Shown: positions 18,965 through 29,288 of the stretch, one piece after another | Layout of the letters: each line of letters starts with the position of its first letter | Numbering within the stretch: the first letter of the stretch is position 1 | Notes under the pieces: generated by a model | Told to the model about the DNA's origin: nothing | The model's database searches: none | What the model saw: only the letters and a program-made list of their open reading frames with translations | Translations under genes and position numbers: made by a program | Assembly (NCBI GenBank): GCA_945946665.1 | Contig: CAMEWO010000009.1 | Coordinates: forward strand, 1 to 64,000 | From: an uncultured Eubacterium sp. | Lineage (GTDB): Bacteria > Bacillota > Clostridia > Lachnospirales > Lachnospiraceae | Direction: 5' to 3' | DNA: 64,000 bases

Positions 18965-20620
18965 ATGGACTACAACAAATTAGCAGATTTACTTTTTCCA
19001 GATGTGGTTAACACACCTGAATTCTATGAGGAAAAGTTTCCTTACAGAAAGCTTCCTAATAAGGCAGAGGTAACAAGAATGGCTCCAAGCCCAACAGGAT
19101 TCATACATCTGGGAAATCTTTACAGTGCCCTTGCTGATGAAAGAATTGCCCATAAGAATGGAGGCGTGTTCTATTTAAGAATTGAGGATACTGATGAGAA
19201 GAGAAAGGTAGATGGTGCTGTTGAGCTTATTATTGATACTCTGAAGTATTTTGATATAGAGTTTGATGAGGGAGCCGGTTTTGAAGAGAATCCGGAGAAG
19301 AATGCCTATGGCCCATATTTCCAGAGACAGAGAGTAGATATCTATCATGCCTACGCAAAGAGCCTTGTCCAGAGGGGTCTGGCTTATCCATGCTTCTGTA
19401 CAGAGGAAGAACTGGATGCTGTCAGGGCAAAGCAGGAGGAGAAGAAGGTTCTTACTGGTTATTATGGTGAGTATGCCGTGTGCCGTGACCTGTCAATGGA
19501 GGAGATTGAAGCTAACCTTGCTGCCGGTAAGTCATACGTGCTCAGACTGCGTTCACAGGGTAATCCTGAGAAGGAGATTACATTTGTTGATGAAATTAAG
19601 GGAGAGATTAAGCTCCCTGAGAATATTCATGATATTGTACTGTTAAAGAGAGATGGAATTCCAACATATCATTTTGCCCATGCAATTGATGATCATCTTA
19701 TGAGAACTACAGTTGTAGTAAGAGGCGGGGAGTGGCTTGCTTCGGCACCTATTCACTATGAGCTTTTCCATGTGTTAGGCTTTAAGATGCCTAAATATGC
19801 CCATACTGCCCACCTTATGAAGTTTGATGAGGAGACAGGTGGTAAGAGGAAGCTGTCTAAGAGGAAGGACCCTGAGCTGTCCCTGGATTATTACAGACAG
19901 GATGGATATCATCCATACTGCATGAAGGTTTATCTTCTTACTCTTCTCAATTCCAACTTTGAGGAGTGGCATGAAAAGTTCCCTGATAAGGATATTAATG
20001 AATTTCCATTTTCAATTGATAAGATGAACCAGTCAGGAGCCTTATTTGATAAGGACAAGCTTCACAACATCTGTAAGAATGAGTTGTCAAAGCTTTCAGA
20101 GGATGAGGTTTATGATTTCTTATACAAATGGGCTTATGAGTATGAGAGTAAAAAGGCACCAGTCTGGTTTGCTGATAAGGAGAAAATGCTTGCAATCTTA
20201 AGACTATACATGGGTGTAGGCATGAAGAGAAGAAGAAAAGACCTGATATATGCAAAGCAGATTTTCAAACTGGTTTCATATTTCTTTGATATAGAAGAAG
20301 ATGATGATAAGGACGATTTCAGGCTTGATAAGGAGGAAGTCAAGAAGCTTCTTAAAGCTTACCTTGATTCTTATTCTCATGAGGATGACAATTCTGTATG
20401 GTTTGATAAATTAAAGGCAATTGCTGACAGTAATGGATACGCTTCCGATATGAAAGCCTACAAGGCTGAACCGGAAAAATATAAAGGCAACGTGTCTGAT
20501 GTGGCAGAGGTTGTAAGAATTGCAGTTACCGGCCATGCCAATACACCTGATTTATGGTCTATTGTCCATATTATGGGTGAGGACCAGATGAGACAGAGAA
20601 TAGAAAAGATAATAGGTTAG
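18965..20620 (+). CDS. gltX: glutamyl-tRNA synthetase
   Basis: About 551 residues. Charges tRNA-Glu with glutamate. Class I landmarks: RMAPSPTGFIHLGNL (HIGH region), RIEDTDEKRK, and KRKLSKRKDPE (KMSKS region). The ATG at 18965 follows AAGAGGA and is preferred over an in-frame ATG at 18944. The C-terminal anticodon-binding part is longer than in short clostridial GltX, with an acidic insert (EEDDDKDD near 450). It lies in one transcription unit with the RelA/SpoT-domain gene, which is notable because alarmone synthesis responds to tRNA charging; the link is inference. Confidence 0.93.
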   Translation: MDYNKLADLLFPDVVNTPEFYEEKFPYRKLPNKAEVTRMAPSPTGFIHLGNLYSALADERIAHKNGGVFYLRIEDTDEKRKVDGAVELIIDTLKYFDIEFDEGAGFEENPEKNAYGPYFQRQRVDIYHAYAKSLVQRGLAYPCFCTEEELDAVRAKQEEKKVLTGYYGEYAVCRDLSMEEIEANLAAGKSYVLRLRSQGNPEKEITFVDEIKGEIKLPENIHDIVLLKRDGIPTYHFAHAIDDHLMRTTVVVRGGEWLASAPIHYELFHVLGFKMPKYAHTAHLMKFDEETGGKRKLSKRKDPELSLDYYRQDGYHPYCMKVYLLTLLNSNFEEWHEKFPDKDINEFPFSIDKMNQSGALFDKDKLHNICKNELSKLSEDEVYDFLYKWAYEYESKKAPVWFADKEKMLAILRLYMGVGMKRRRKDLIYAKQIFKLVSYFFDIEEDDDKDDFRLDKEEVKKLLKAYLDSYSHEDDNSVWFDKLKAIADSNGYASDMKAYKAEPEKYKGNVSDVAEVVRIAVTGHANTPDLWSIVHIMGEDQMRQRIEKIIG

Positions 20621-20651
20621 TATAGATTACCAAGGAAAGGCAGCAGTCATT

Positions 20652-21542
20652 ATGGATAATACAAAAACTCCAAACCCGTCGTCGGGCATAGACCCCGATT
20701 CGGATGATGTATATTCTGTTGAGGTGGTAAGACCGGTTGGTACTTCCCACCCTGAATACCCATCCATAGTTTATTCCCTGAATTATGGATATGTTAACGG
20801 TATCACCACAGAAGATGGTGAACCACAGGGGGCATTTATTGTAGGATTAGAGACACCAGTTGAACATTTTACAGGCCACAAGATTGCCATTATTCACAGG
20901 AATAACCCCTGTGAAGAAAAATGGGTTATTGCACCGGATAATACACCGTACAACAAGCAGCAGATTGAGGAAATGGTATATTTTGTTGAGCAGTTCTATG
21001 AAAGCTCTGTGGAGATGCTGAACGAAGAAATGTGGGATGCCTATGACCAGGATGAGAATAAGCTGGGATATCAGGTCCCAAGAAGTATGGCAAAATCGCT
21101 GGATGACGGAGTATACCATATTGCTGTAGTTATCTATACAAGAAGAGAGGATGGCTGTGTACTTACAACACAACGTTCAAGAAATAAAACATATCCTTTA
21201 AAATGGGAGGTAACAGGAGGTTCAATCCTTGCCGGAGAGACACCTGCCCAGGGTGCATGCCGTGAATTAAAGGAAGAGACGGGAATTGACGTTGATGAAC
21301 AATCTCTTTTCCTTATGTATCATTACCGTGATGATGAAAGACATTGTATATATTATGCATTCCGGGCTGAGATTACCGTGGATACAGCAGTCCATCTTCA
21401 GTTAGGGGAAACTATGGATTCCCAGTTTCTTCACGAAGGGGAATTTGTTAAACTCATTGAATCTGACCGGTTTGTCCCTTCAGAACAGGGTAGATTTACA
21501 TTGTTTAAGGAAAGAATCCTTAACTCTCTTTTCCGTAATTAG
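20652..21542 (+). CDS. NUDIX hydrolase with N-terminal extension
   Basis: 296 residues. The NUDIX box GGSILAGETPAQGACRELKE then ETG is complete (G-x5-E-x7-R-E-x2-E-E-x-G), in a domain covering about residues 155-290. The first 150 residues are a separate region of unknown role (EHFTGHKIAIIHRNNPCEEK). It would hydrolyse a nucleoside diphosphate linked to some moiety; substrate unknown. GAAAGG lies upstream of the ATG and it follows gltX by 31 bases. Its 3' end overlaps the convergent MATE gene by 23 bases. Confidence 0.8.
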   Translation: MDNTKTPNPSSGIDPDSDDVYSVEVVRPVGTSHPEYPSIVYSLNYGYVNGITTEDGEPQGAFIVGLETPVEHFTGHKIAIIHRNNPCEEKWVIAPDNTPYNKQQIEEMVYFVEQFYESSVEMLNEEMWDAYDQDENKLGYQVPRSMAKSLDDGVYHIAVVIYTRREDGCVLTTQRSRNKTYPLKWEVTGGSILAGETPAQGACRELKEETGIDVDEQSLFLMYHYRDDERHCIYYAFRAEITVDTAVHLQLGETMDSQFLHEGEFVKLIESDRFVPSEQGRFTLFKERILNSLFRN

Positions 21543-22854
21543 TATAACTCTTTACAAGAAGAGGAAGCTCTGCAACAAGCATTCCAATCCAGCCTGCCAG
21601 GTATGAATATGGAAGCGCTTCAATTTCAAATGAAAAGCAGAATACCAGAATTGCAGCTGCAAGGACTCTTACTCCCATATTGATAAAGCTGCTTATAAGG
21701 GTAATCTTCAAATCTCCAATGCCTCTGAAGTATCCCTGGATACCATTGGTGGCTGCAGGAAGAAAATACATAACAGCTATGAGTTTCAGGTACTTTACAC
21801 CGTGGTTAATAACTTCTGTATCCTTTGTAAACAGGTTAAGAAGCGGTGTTGCAAAGAAAAAGCATACTGAAAATATAATTAAGGCATATACGAATTCAAT
21901 ACGCATACCGCATCGGAATGCTTCTTTAAGGCGCCCCTTCTTTCCGGCGCCTTTACTCTGTGCCATAAGTGATGTCATTGCGTGGGCAATGTTCTGCTGT
22001 GGCGTGTAAGCAAAATCGTCAATTCTGTTAACTACTGCAAAGGCGGCAGAAACAGACACTCCCATGGTGTTAACAATAGCCTGTATTCCAAGTTTTCCTA
22101 ACTGTACCGTTGCCTGCTGCATGGCAGATGCCCAGCCATAGGAAACTGTCTTTTTCAACAGGGATTTATCGAAAACCAGCCATTTTCTGCCAAGTTGGAG
22201 AACAGGCACTTTTTTCTGGATGTATATGATACACAGAACACAGGAAATTGCCTCGCTCAATACTGTAGATATGGCACATCCCTCACTTCCCATGTTAAGG
22301 GCAATTACAAAGAAAAGGTCTCCTATTATGTTAATAATTGAGCTGGTTATCAGGAACAGGAGAGGAGATTTACTGTCACCAAGAGCACGTAATGTGCTGG
22401 CAAAGCAGTTATACATATATGTGAAAATAAGCCCCGCGAATATAATCCTTAAGTAGCGTACTGTCATATCCATAATCTGAGGGTCTACCTGCATAAGCGA
22501 AAGCAAAGGTCTTGCAAATATTATGCAGATTAAGGATAAAACCAGGGAAAAGACTGTTCCGGAAATCATGGTGGTGCTTATCTGTCTGTGAAGTCTGTCA
22601 TAGTCTTTTGCTCCGTACTGGTTTCCCATAAGAATACTGGCACCAAGACACAGACCATTAAGGAGAAGAATAAAGAGAGTGGTTATGGGATTGCATATAC
22701 CAACTGCAGCCAATGCCCCCTTTCCTACAAAATTTCCTACAATTATACTGTCTACAGCATTGTAGGTAAGCTGGAAAATGTTTCCCAGTACCAGGGGGAT
22801 TGTAAAATTAATAAGCTGTGGTGTTATCTTTCCTGTGGTTAAGTCCTTTGCCAT
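21520..22854 (-). CDS. MATE family efflux transporter
   Basis: 444 residues with about twelve hydrophobic segments and the MATE start LINFTIPLVLGNIFQLTYNA then DSIIVGNFVGKGALAAVG. The internal repeat (second half beginning near TVSYGWASAMQQATVQLGK) is visible. Likely Na+ or H+ driven export of drugs or metabolites across the inner membrane. Substrate unknown. Divergent from the thiE-HAD gene, convergent with and overlapping the NUDIX gene. Confidence 0.88.
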   Translation of the reverse strand: MAKDLTTGKITPQLINFTIPLVLGNIFQLTYNAVDSIIVGNFVGKGALAAVGICNPITTLFILLLNGLCLGASILMGNQYGAKDYDRLHRQISTTMISGTVFSLVLSLICIIFARPLLSLMQVDPQIMDMTVRYLRIIFAGLIFTYMYNCFASTLRALGDSKSPLLFLITSSIINIIGDLFFVIALNMGSEGCAISTVLSEAISCVLCIIYIQKKVPVLQLGRKWLVFDKSLLKKTVSYGWASAMQQATVQLGKLGIQAIVNTMGVSVSAAFAVVNRIDDFAYTPQQNIAHAMTSLMAQSKGAGKKGRLKEAFRCGMRIEFVYALIIFSVCFFFATPLLNLFTKDTEVINHGVKYLKLIAVMYFLPAATNGIQGYFRGIGDLKITLISSFINMGVRVLAAAILVFCFSFEIEALPYSYLAGWIGMLVAELPLLVKSYTNYGKES

Positions 22855-22968
22855 GTCCTAATATCTCCAGTTTCTGGTGTTTTGCCGATTTTTCTTCGTA
22901 TTAAAATTTCATACATTCTAGCACATAATATGTTGAATGTGAAGAAATATTTAACATCCTTATTCATA

Positions 22969-22997
22969 TTGCAAAAGTAGGAATACAAGTCTATAAT
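22969..22997 (+). promoter_or_regulatory. promoter of the thiE-HAD fusion gene
   Basis: TTGCAA at 22969-22974, exactly 17 bp, TATAAT at 22992-22997. No TPP riboswitch is visible in the short (25-base) leader that follows. Confidence 0.65.
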
Positions 22998-23021
22998 ATT
23001 CTATCAGGAGGAATTCCAGTT

Positions 23022-24299
23022 GTGAATTATGGTAATATGAAAGTTAATTATAAAGATATGCTGCTGTACGCAGTGACTGACAACAGATGGCTTGGCGAAA
23101 GAAGCCTTGTAAGCCAGGTGGAAGAGGTATTAAAAAATGGTGCTACTTTTTTGCAGTTAAGGCACAAGGATGCTACACATGAGGAGCTTGTCCGGGAAGC
23201 AATGCTTATTAAACCGGTTGCAGCAAAATATAATGTACCATTTGTAATAGATGATGATGTCCTGGCAGCAAAAGAGGCTGATGTGGACGGGGTTCATATA
23301 GGACAGTCAGATGCAGCTTACAGTGAAGCCAGAGCTGTACTTGGTTCTGACAAGATAATCGGTATGACCGCCAAAACTGTACAGCAGGCAAAGGAGGCAG
23401 AAGCTCTGGGAGCAGATTACATTGGAACGGGTGCAGTATTTGGCTCAACAACGAAATCTGATGCTGTGTATATGCCAAAAGAACTTCTTGTAGATATTGC
23501 AGATAGTGTTGATATTCCTGTTGTTGCCATAGGTGGAATTAATTATGACAATATGGATTATCTTAAAAGTACAGGTGTTTCAGGAGTGGCAGTTGTATCT
23601 GCAATATTTGCCAGTGATAATCCGGGAACTGCAACAGCCAGGCTTCGTGAAAAAGCTGAGAAACTTTTTTCTTACAGCAGAAAGAATATAATATTTGACC
23701 TGGATGGGACCCTGTTTGATTCCATGCCTTTCTGGGGAAAAGTATCCGGTGAATATGCATCGTCAAAGGGTGCGGCTATTCCTGAGGATTTCTATGATGT
23801 GACTTATACAATGGATCTTAACGAATGTGGAAGATATTTTCAGGATGTATTAAAGATTGATGTTCCAATATCTGATATGAAGAAGGAAGTCCTTGATATT
23901 ATGGGGGAACATTATGCCAGGGATATCCCTATGAAGCCTGGAATGAGAAGGCTGATTCTGAAGGAGTATGAGAATAAGAGCAGAATGTGTATATTTACTA
24001 ATTCTGACGAGAAATGTGCTAAGGATGCCATTGAGAGAATGGGACTTTCACATTGTATTTCCATGATTACAACATCTTACAGTCTGGGAGTTAACAAAAA
24101 AGACCCGGCCGGGTACAGAAAAGTATGCGAGATTATGGGCTTTGAGCCTTCTGACACGTATATATATGAAGATGTTCTTCATGGGGTTAAAACCGGAATT
24201 GCTGCAGGATGCAGAGTGATAGGTGTATATGATGAGGATTCAGCCTCACATTGGGATGAGATTAAGAGCATAGCATGGGATACAATCAGGGTAAAGTGA
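23022..24299 (+). CDS. thiE: thiamine-phosphate synthase fused to a HAD phosphatase
   Basis: 425 residues, two enzymes in one chain. Residues about 10-215 are ThiE: ATFLQLRHKDA, PFVIDDDVLAAKEADVDGVH, GMTAKTVQQAKEAEALGADY and AIGGINYDN. Residues about 222-425 are a HAD phosphatase (IIFDLDGTLFDSMPFW, FTNSDEK, then EDVLHGVKTG). ThiE joins HMP-PP and thiazole phosphate to give thiamine phosphate; the fused phosphatase may dephosphorylate this to thiamine. That coupling is inference. The start is GTG at 23022, ten bases after AGGAGG. No other thi biosynthetic gene is nearby. Confidence 0.9.
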   Translation: MNYGNMKVNYKDMLLYAVTDNRWLGERSLVSQVEEVLKNGATFLQLRHKDATHEELVREAMLIKPVAAKYNVPFVIDDDVLAAKEADVDGVHIGQSDAAYSEARAVLGSDKIIGMTAKTVQQAKEAEALGADYIGTGAVFGSTTKSDAVYMPKELLVDIADSVDIPVVAIGGINYDNMDYLKSTGVSGVAVVSAIFASDNPGTATARLREKAEKLFSYSRKNIIFDLDGTLFDSMPFWGKVSGEYASSKGAAIPEDFYDVTYTMDLNECGRYFQDVLKIDVPISDMKKEVLDIMGEHYARDIPMKPGMRRLILKEYENKSRMCIFTNSDEKCAKDAIERMGLSHCISMITTSYSLGVNKKDPAGYRKVCEIMGFEPSDTYIYEDVLHGVKTGIAAGCRVIGVYDEDSASHWDEIKSIAWDTIRVK

Positions 24300-24362
24300 A
24301 AACATATTGGATTTTTTGCGTGACAGGTGAAATAATAGAATAGATTAGGAATTGGGATTAGT

Positions 24363-25436
24363 ATGGGTAAAAAGGTTGTTGTTGGAATGTCAGGTGGTGT
24401 GGACTCCTCAGTTGCTGCGTATCTCCTTAAACAGCAGGGATATGATGTGGTGGGAGTTACCATGCAGATATGGCAGGATGAGTCTCATGAGGAAATAGAG
24501 AATAAAGGCGGATGCTGTGGGTTATCTGCTGTTGATGATGCAAGGCGTGTGGCTGCAATGTTGGACATTCCTTACTATGTAATGAATTTTAAAAGTGAAT
24601 TCAAGCGTGACGTAATTGATTATTTTGTAAGGGAATACCTGGCAGGTAGAACGCCTAATCCATGTATTGCATGTAACCGTTATGTGAAATGGGAGTCATT
24701 GTTAACACGTAGTATCCAGATAGGCGCAGATTATATTGCCACAGGCCATTATGCAAGGATATGTGAGCTTCCTAATGGAAGATATGCTATAAGGAATTCT
24801 GTTACTGCAAAGAAAGACCAGACTTATGCATTGTATAATCTTACCCAGGATCAGCTTAAGAGAACTCTTATGCCAATCGGTGATTATACCAAGGAAGAGG
24901 TCAGGAAAATTGCAGAGGATATTGGACTTATGGTGGCAGGAAAACCGGACAGTATGGAAATCTGTTTTGTGCCTGATAATGATTATGCATCATTTATTGA
25001 AAAAGAGACAGGAGTAACCAGCGTTCCGGGAGATTTTGTGGATGTGGATGGTAATGTAATAGGAAAACATAGAGGTGTTATTCACTATACTGTAGGTCAG
25101 AGAAAGGGGCTGGGAATTGCTCTTGGAAAGCCTGCATTTGTGGTAGCCATAAGACCGGAGCAAAACCAGGTGGTTATTGGTGAGGACAGGGATGTGTATA
25201 CTGAAAGACTGTATGCTAATAATCTTAATTTCATGGCAGTTGATGATATCCCGGAGCCTGTTCATGTAAAGGCTAAGATAAGATACAGCCATGAGGGGGC
25301 TTACTGTACTGTAAGAAAAATTGACAGCGATACGATTGAATGTATATTTGACCAGCCTGTAAGGGCAGTAACACCGGGACAGGCGGTGGTTTTGTATGAT
25401 GGAGAATATGTTCTTGGCGGTGGAACTATTATTTAG
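24363..25436 (+). CDS. mnmA: tRNA-specific 2-thiouridylase
   Basis: 357 residues. Makes the 2-thiouridine at tRNA wobble position 34. PP-loop MSGGVDSSVAAYLLKQQGYD, first catalytic Cys in PNPCIACNRYVKW, second in SMEICFVPDN. The C-terminal beta-barrel (VHVKAKIRYSHEGAYC) is complete. It is followed after 23 bases by an Rrf2 regulator, and in many Firmicutes mnmA sits near a cysteine desulfurase; none is adjacent here. Confidence 0.94.
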   Translation: MGKKVVVGMSGGVDSSVAAYLLKQQGYDVVGVTMQIWQDESHEEIENKGGCCGLSAVDDARRVAAMLDIPYYVMNFKSEFKRDVIDYFVREYLAGRTPNPCIACNRYVKWESLLTRSIQIGADYIATGHYARICELPNGRYAIRNSVTAKKDQTYALYNLTQDQLKRTLMPIGDYTKEEVRKIAEDIGLMVAGKPDSMEICFVPDNDYASFIEKETGVTSVPGDFVDVDGNVIGKHRGVIHYTVGQRKGLGIALGKPAFVVAIRPEQNQVVIGEDRDVYTERLYANNLNFMAVDDIPEPVHVKAKIRYSHEGAYCTVRKIDSDTIECIFDQPVRAVTPGQAVVLYDGEYVLGGGTII

Positions 25437-25459
25437 AGTATATTTAGGGAGGAAAAGCT

Positions 25460-25894
25460 ATGAGAGTATCAACAAAGGGAAGGTATGCGTTAAGATTAAT
25501 GCTGGATTTGGCTCTTAATAATACAGGAGAGCCGGTGAGTATCAAGGATATATCTAAGAGACAGGATGTGTCTGATAAATATCTTGAGCAGATAATATCT
25601 GTATTAAATAAGGCTGGATTCGTTAAAAGCATAAGAGGTGCCCAGGGCGGATATATGCTTAAAAGGGCTCCTGAGGAATACACAGTTGGGATGATTCTAA
25701 GACTGACTGAAGGTTCCCTTGCCCCTGTGGAATGTGTAGAGGATGAGGAAACAGTTTGTCCAAGAAAGCAGACCTGTGCCACATTTACAGTGTGGAAAAA
25801 GATGAATGATGCAATCAACAGTGTTGTGGATAATATTACACTTGCCGACCTGGTGGAGATATCTGAGAGACAGGCAGACAATTATATTATCTGA
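25460..25894 (+). CDS. Rrf2-family (IscR-like) transcriptional regulator
   Basis: 144 residues. Winged helix at the N-terminus (STKGRYALRLMLDLALNN, then DISKRQDVSDKYLEQIISVL and IRGAQGGYML), with three cysteines in a CVEDEETVCPRKQTC spacing as in Fe-S-binding IscR-type proteins. A cluster-sensing regulator of Fe-S or sulfur genes is likely. GGGAGG lies upstream. Its stop overlaps the end of the convergent MATE gene by 8 bases. Confidence 0.88.
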   Translation: MRVSTKGRYALRLMLDLALNNTGEPVSIKDISKRQDVSDKYLEQIISVLNKAGFVKSIRGAQGGYMLKRAPEEYTVGMILRLTEGSLAPVECVEDEETVCPRKQTCATFTVWKKMNDAINSVVDNITLADLVEISERQADNYII

Positions 25895-27215
25895 CGATAT
25901 ATTTTCTGAAGAAATTCTTCATGCTGAATAACAATGGGATGACCATAATAATCCATGCAATTGGTTCGGATATCATAATGCCAGTATATCCTATTGCCGG
26001 AGCAAGAAGAACAGCCACAAGAACCTTGACTATAAGTTCCATGGAACTTGATATAAGCGGGGTGATATTGTCTCCGAAGCCCTGCATTGACTGCCTGAAA
26101 AGGCATATTACCGCAGGGATATAATAAAGGGCGGTATTAATCCTTAAATATGTGGTTGCAGTCTGGATTACTTCAGGCTCCGATGTGGCTGTAATTGCCT
26201 TTATTATTACAGGAGACAGCGTATTGGCAATGATTATCACACCTGTACACCACACAAACGTGACAAGAACAGCATCTTTAATTCCAGTCTTAATTCTATT
26301 GTACTCCCTTGCACCGAAATTCTGGCTGCAGTAAGTGGCAAGAGTTGTTCCAAATACAGAAAAAGGCAGCATGAATATAGAAGTTGCCTTTCTTGCAGCA
26401 GTGTGTGCAACGATTATATTAGTTCCGAATGTATTGATGCTGGTCTGCAAAGCTACAGTACCGATATGTACAAATGATATCATGAAGCTCATGGATGCTC
26501 CGGTAGAAAGCATTTTACCGAATAAAGGCTTTGATTGTGTGAAATTATCCTTTGACAGATGAAGATTTGGATACTTTCTGTACATGTATATAAAGCACAG
26601 AACTGCCGACACAAGCTGGGACAGTACAGTTGCAAATGCAGCTCCTGCAACACCTGTATTTAAAAATCTGATAAATGAATAATCAAGTATTACGTTAAGT
26701 ACAGTGGAAACTACAAGGAAAATAAGAGGAGTAAAAGAATCTCCGATTGCCCTTAATATAGAAGCCAGCATATTGTACAGAGCACCAGCCAGCAGGCCTG
26801 CCATTATTATTCTTAAATAGCTGGCACAGTCGTTGTAGAGCTCAGGTGAAACATTAAGCAGGGATAAGACTGCAGGCATTGCCACTGTACCTATAACGCT
26901 TATGGAAACTGCAATTGATATAGTAAGTATGACAGTTCCGGCAATGGCGTTCTTCATTATTCTTTCATTGCCTGCACCAAAGTTAGTTGCTATAATTATG
27001 GCAAATCCGTTGGTGAAGCCGTTGAGCAGATTATTCAGCAAATCACACAGTGATGTGGTGGAACCCACAGCTGCAAGGGCACTATCACCAAGTATGGAAC
27101 CTACAATTCTTGTGTCAACAAGGCTGTAGAATAACTGGAACAGCTGGCCGATGAACAGCGGCACGGCAAACAGTAATATTACTTTAAGGGGTGAACCTTT
27201 GGTCAGGCTTCGCAT
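25887..27215 (-). CDS. MATE family efflux transporter
   Basis: 442 residues, about twelve membrane segments. Starts KGSPLKVILLFAVPLFIGQL with FYSLVDTRIVGSILGDSALAA, the MATE pattern. A different subgroup from the MATE at 21520 (low identity by eye). Substrate unknown. It is transcribed towards the Rrf2 gene and divergently from tcdA. Confidence 0.88.
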   Translation of the reverse strand: MRSLTKGSPLKVILLFAVPLFIGQLFQLFYSLVDTRIVGSILGDSALAAVGSTTSLCDLLNNLLNGFTNGFAIIIATNFGAGNERIMKNAIAGTVILTISIAVSISVIGTVAMPAVLSLLNVSPELYNDCASYLRIIMAGLLAGALYNMLASILRAIGDSFTPLIFLVVSTVLNVILDYSFIRFLNTGVAGAAFATVLSQLVSAVLCFIYMYRKYPNLHLSKDNFTQSKPLFGKMLSTGASMSFMISFVHIGTVALQTSINTFGTNIIVAHTAARKATSIFMLPFSVFGTTLATYCSQNFGAREYNRIKTGIKDAVLVTFVWCTGVIIIANTLSPVIIKAITATSEPEVIQTATTYLRINTALYYIPAVICLFRQSMQGFGDNITPLISSSMELIVKVLVAVLLAPAIGYTGIMISEPIAWIIMVIPLLFSMKNFFRKYIVR

Positions 27216-27333
27216 GATACTCTCCTTTTCTTAAAGTTTTCTATTAAGAATAAAAAGGGCAAATTATATTTATGCCAACGGAATTATATACAAATATGAA
27301 ATGATTGTAAAGTTATAAATAAGGAGACAGAAT

Positions 27334-28065
27334 ATGTCAGAATCAGAACAGTTTTCAAGAACAAGACTTTTAATAGGCGATAAGGCGTTAGAAAAGCTGA
27401 AAAACTCCAGAGTGGCAGTATTCGGCGTGGGAGGTGTTGGCGGATTCGTGTGTGAGGCACTTGTAAGAAGCGGCATAGGTGCTGTTGATCTTATAGACAA
27501 TGATACAGTGTGCCTTAGTAATCTAAACAGACAGATTATCGCCACAAGGAAAACCATAGGCCAGTATAAGGTTGATGTAATGAAAGAGAGAATTCTCGAT
27601 ATTAATCCTGAAGTAAAGGTTGTCACACACAAATGCTTTTTTCTTCCTGAAAATGCAGATGAAATCCCATTTCGGGAATATGATTATGTGGTGGATGCAA
27701 TTGATACTGTTGCTGCCAAGATTGCCATTGTAATGAAGTGTGATGAGCTTAATATTCCTTTAATAAGTTCAATGGGAACTGGAAATAAACTTGACCCCAC
27801 AAAGCTTCAGATATCTGACATATATAAGACAAGGGTGTGTCCTCTTGCCAGGGTAATGCGCCATGAACTTAAGAAAAGGGGGATTAAGAAACTGAAGGTG
27901 TTATATTCAGAGGAAAATCCTATAACTCCGCTTAAAGAATACAGTTCTGCGGAAGAAACTAAAGGTTCAAGCCGCCGTTCAACACCGGGAAGTGTATCTT
28001 TCGTGCCTTCAGCTGGTGGTTTGATTATAGGCAGCCAAGTAATAAGAGATCTTATTAATATGTAA
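27334..28065 (+). CDS. tcdA: tRNA threonylcarbamoyladenosine dehydratase, ThiF/E1-like
   Basis: 243 residues. Rossmann ATP-binding [32 protein letters not shown], and DAIDTVAAK as in TcdA (CsdL/YgdL). It converts t6A37 of tRNA to the cyclic form ct6A using ATP. The ThiF/MoeB zinc Cys pairs are absent, which fits TcdA. AAGGAG precedes the ATG. Seventeen bases separate it from the DUF2130 gene. Confidence 0.88.
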   Translation: MSESEQFSRTRLLIGDKALEKLKNSRVAVFGVGGVGGFVCEALVRSGIGAVDLIDNDTVCLSNLNRQIIATRKTIGQYKVDVMKERILDINPEVKVVTHKCFFLPENADEIPFREYDYVVDAIDTVAAKIAIVMKCDELNIPLISSMGTGNKLDPTKLQISDIYKTRVCPLARVMRHELKKRGIKKLKVLYSEENPITPLKEYSSAEETKGSSRRSTPGSVSFVPSAGGLIIGSQVIRDLINM

Positions 28066-28081
28066 GAAAGGAACAACAGAT

Positions 28082-29251
28082 ATGCAGGAAATAAAATGTC
28101 CTAATTGTGGTGAGGTTTTTCAGGTTGATGAAACAGTATATGATAAGATTGTGAAGCAGGTAAGAGACAGGGAATTTGACAGGGAACTGGAAAGGCGGGA
28201 AGAGCTTCTTGCCTCTAAGAATGAACTGGAAATAGAAAAACTTAATGCCAGGTTATCCGCTGCCAGTACAGAAAAGAAGCTGGCAGTAAACCAGGCAAAC
28301 AGTGAGAAAGAAAGGGAACTTGCTGAAAAAGATATTCTTATATCTAAATTAAAAGGGGAGATTGCAAGCAAGGATAATGAGAACAAGCTGAAAACACAGG
28401 CTTTGAAGGAACAGTACGAGGAAAAAATCAAATTAAAGGATGAGCAGATTGAATATTACAGGGATTTCAAGGCTAAACAGTCCACTAAAATGGTTGGTGA
28501 AAGTCTTGAGCAGCACTGTGATTATGAGTTTAATAAAATCAGGGCAAGTGCATTTCCCAATGCATATTTTGAAAAGGATAATGATGCAAGGTCTGGAAGT
28601 AAAGGTGACTTCATATTCCGTGATATGGATGAGAATGGAACAGAATTCATATCCATTATGTTTGAGATGAAAAATGAGACGGACACAACATCAACGAAGA
28701 AGAAAAATGAAGATTTCTTCAAGGAACTGGACAAGGACAGAAGGGAGAAAAACTGTGAATATGCAGTTCTTGTATCTCTTCTTGAAATTGATAATGAACT
28801 GTATAACACGGGAATTGTGGATGTTTCCTATAAATATCCTAAGATGTACGTTGTAAGACCACAGTTTTTTATTCCTATAATCACGTTGCTTCGCAACGCA
28901 GCTATGAATTCCTTGGAATACAGGCAGGAACTGGAGACTATAAGACACCAGAATATTGATATCTCTAACTTTGAGGAGAAAATGAATCTGTTCAAGGAAG
29001 GGTTCTCAAGAAATTACCGCCTTGCAAGTGACAAATTCCAGACAGCAATTGATGAAATTGATAAGTCCATATCCCATCTTCAGAAGATAAAGGATGCTCT
29101 TATATCTTCTGAAAACAACTTAAGGCTTGCCAATGACAAGGCAGAAGACCTGACTATCAAGAAGCTTACCAGAGGAAATCCAACAATGAAGGCATTGTTT
29201 GATGCACAGAGCAAAGAAAAGAATAAGTCTGATAGTGAGAGTGAACAGTAG
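28082..29251 (+). CDS. DUF2130 family coiled-coil protein with an N-terminal zinc-ribbon-like CPNCG
   Basis: 389 residues. CPNCGEVF at the N-terminus, one half of a zinc ribbon, then a long charged coiled coil (about 25-130), then a compact domain (about 140-300) with [20 protein letters not shown] and SKGDFIFRD that resembles a PD-(D/E)XK fold (D...E-x-K: IMFEMKNE), and a second helical region. This is the DUF2130 layout. A nuclease-like role is inferred from the E-x-K motif. GAAAGGAACA precedes the ATG; probably in one unit with tcdA. Confidence 0.8.
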   Translation: MQEIKCPNCGEVFQVDETVYDKIVKQVRDREFDRELERREELLASKNELEIEKLNARLSAASTEKKLAVNQANSEKERELAEKDILISKLKGEIASKDNENKLKTQALKEQYEEKIKLKDEQIEYYRDFKAKQSTKMVGESLEQHCDYEFNKIRASAFPNAYFEKDNDARSGSKGDFIFRDMDENGTEFISIMFEMKNETDTTSTKKKNEDFFKELDKDRREKNCEYAVLVSLLEIDNELYNTGIVDVSYKYPKMYVVRPQFFIPIITLLRNAAMNSLEYRQELETIRHQNIDISNFEEKMNLFKEGFSRNYRLASDKFQTAIDEIDKSISHLQKIKDALISSENNLRLANDKAEDLTIKKLTRGNPTMKALFDAQSKEKNKSDSESEQ

Positions 29252-29288
29252 ATTTTGAGCTGAAATAATCTGGCTTTATTAATTATTA

